Part shown: piece after piece, positions 43,355 through 43,788 of the stretch | How positions within the stretch are numbered: position 1 is the first letter of the stretch | How the letters are laid out: the number at the start of each line of letters is the position of its first letter | Assembly: GCA_018662305.1 (NCBI GenBank) | Contig: JABJGI010000088.1 | Location: 1 to 43,788 of the forward strand | Direction: 5' to 3' | Source: Porticoccaceae bacterium | Lineage (GTDB): Bacteria; Pseudomonadota; Gammaproteobacteria; Pseudomonadales; GM7GCV1 | DNA: 43,788 bases | Program-made: the position numbers and the translations under genes | Notes under the pieces: generated by a model | What the model was told of the DNA's origin: nothing | The model's database searches: none | The model's input: only the letters and a program-made list of their open reading frames with translations

Positions 43355-43788
43355 ATGGATACAAATTACCTCAAAACCTTTCTCGCCGTTGCTCAATCAA
43401 AGAGCTTCTCAGTAGCAGCAGAGCAAGTTCACCTGACTCAACCAGCGGTAAGTAAACGTATTAACCAGCTGGAGGAAGAGCTAGGCCTGAAACTCTTTGA
43501 CCGCATTGGCCGACAAGTCTCCTTAACCGAGGCCGGAGAGGTATTTCAGCTTCGCGCGCGCCAGCTTATCAACGAATTGGAACAAACTCTGTCAGACATA
43601 CAGTCTTTGGAGGAGGAAGCGGGGGGAACACTCTCCTTGGGCATTAGCCATCACCTTGGCTTGCATCGCATGCCACCCCTGCTTCGAGAATTCAGCCAGA
43701 AAAACCCCAAGGTGAATCTCGATATCGAGTTTATGGATTCGGAAAAAGCCCATGAAGAAGTTTTGCGCGGTGACATTGAGATGGCCGC
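43355..43788 (+). CDS. LysR-type regulator, 5' part only
   Basis: The first 144 codons of a LysR regulator; the gene runs off the window. The winged-helix is clear: DTNYLKTFLAVAQSKSFSVAAEQVHLTQPAVSKRINQLEEELGLKLFDRIGRQVSLTEAG, followed by the start of the effector domain (TLSLGISHHLGLHRMPPLLREF). ATG 43355 is the first in-frame start; upstream ATGs are in other frames. A divergent LysR gene next to leuC is also found in Pseudomonas, so it probably regulates leucine or linked sulfur metabolism; this is inference. Confidence 0.93.
   Translation, partial: MDTNYLKTFLAVAQSKSFSVAAEQVHLTQPAVSKRINQLEEELGLKLFDRIGRQVSLTEAGEVFQLRARQLINELEQTLSDIQSLEEEAGGTLSLGISHHLGLHRMPPLLREFSQKNPKVNLDIEFMDSEKAHEEVLRGDIEMA

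Noticed and set aside
1-43788. Mobile elements, prophage, CRISPR, tRNA or rRNA genes
   Set aside because: I looked for transposase or integrase motifs, terminal repeats, regularly spaced repeats and tRNA-like folds and saw none.

Overview
This window looks like chromosomal DNA of a free-living, probably aquatic gammaproteobacterium on the Pseudomonas/Cellvibrio side of the class. The best evidence is gene order. Two blocks match Pseudomonas-type chromosomes: lpxH-ppiB facing glnS-cysS, and leuCDB-asd-fimV-truA-trpF-...-folC-SPOR-cvpA-purF-metZ. I see no insertion sequence, phage gene, integrase, tRNA, rRNA or CRISPR array, and no gene-free stretch longer than about 250 bases.

Layout. 1-1000: the end of msrP and all of msrQ (periplasmic methionine sulfoxide repair). 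1000-3670: a DUF3142-like gene broken by an in-frame TAA, followed by a large exported helical-repeat protein. 3780-5180: an NhaC-type antiporter. 5320-7270: three tightly packed genes for exported proteins (DUF6152, an unknown, and a Tat-type aldo/keto reductase). 7500-9040: a MerR-like DNA-binding head fused to a sensor-like middle and a class III nucleotidyl cyclase. 9100-9990: bfr and bfd with Fur-like boxes. 9990-14600: cysS, glnS, ppiB and lpxH. 14700-20510: a mixed stretch (TonB-C-like exported protein, AlkB-type demethylase, pirin, DoxX, LysR, second DUF6152 protein, miaE). 20610-23410: acnB. 23630-26850: two tandem YHYH lipoproteins, a YwqK/MORN_2 protein and a SCO protein, the last three genes overlapping. 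27000-43180: a long leftward run of biosynthetic genes (metZ, purF, cvpA, SPOR, folC, trpA, trpB, trpF, truA, fimV, asd, leuB, leuD, leuC). 43355 to the end: a divergent LysR gene that runs off the window.

How they work together. Most genes are housekeeping: amino acids (Trp, Leu, Met, Asp family), purine, folate, tRNA charging and modification, and lipid A. The accessory parts centre on the cell envelope and on redox or metal handling: MsrPQ, Bfr/Bfd, SCO/YHYH, pirin/DoxX.

Two parts are the best candidates for something undescribed. The first is the MerR-sensor-cyclase protein, whose promoter spacer contains a 13-base palindrome; 11 bases of it recur in the bfd leader. The second is the duplicated YHYH-YHYH-YwqK-SCO cluster, which I suspect acts in periplasmic copper handling. 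Both functional readings are inference.
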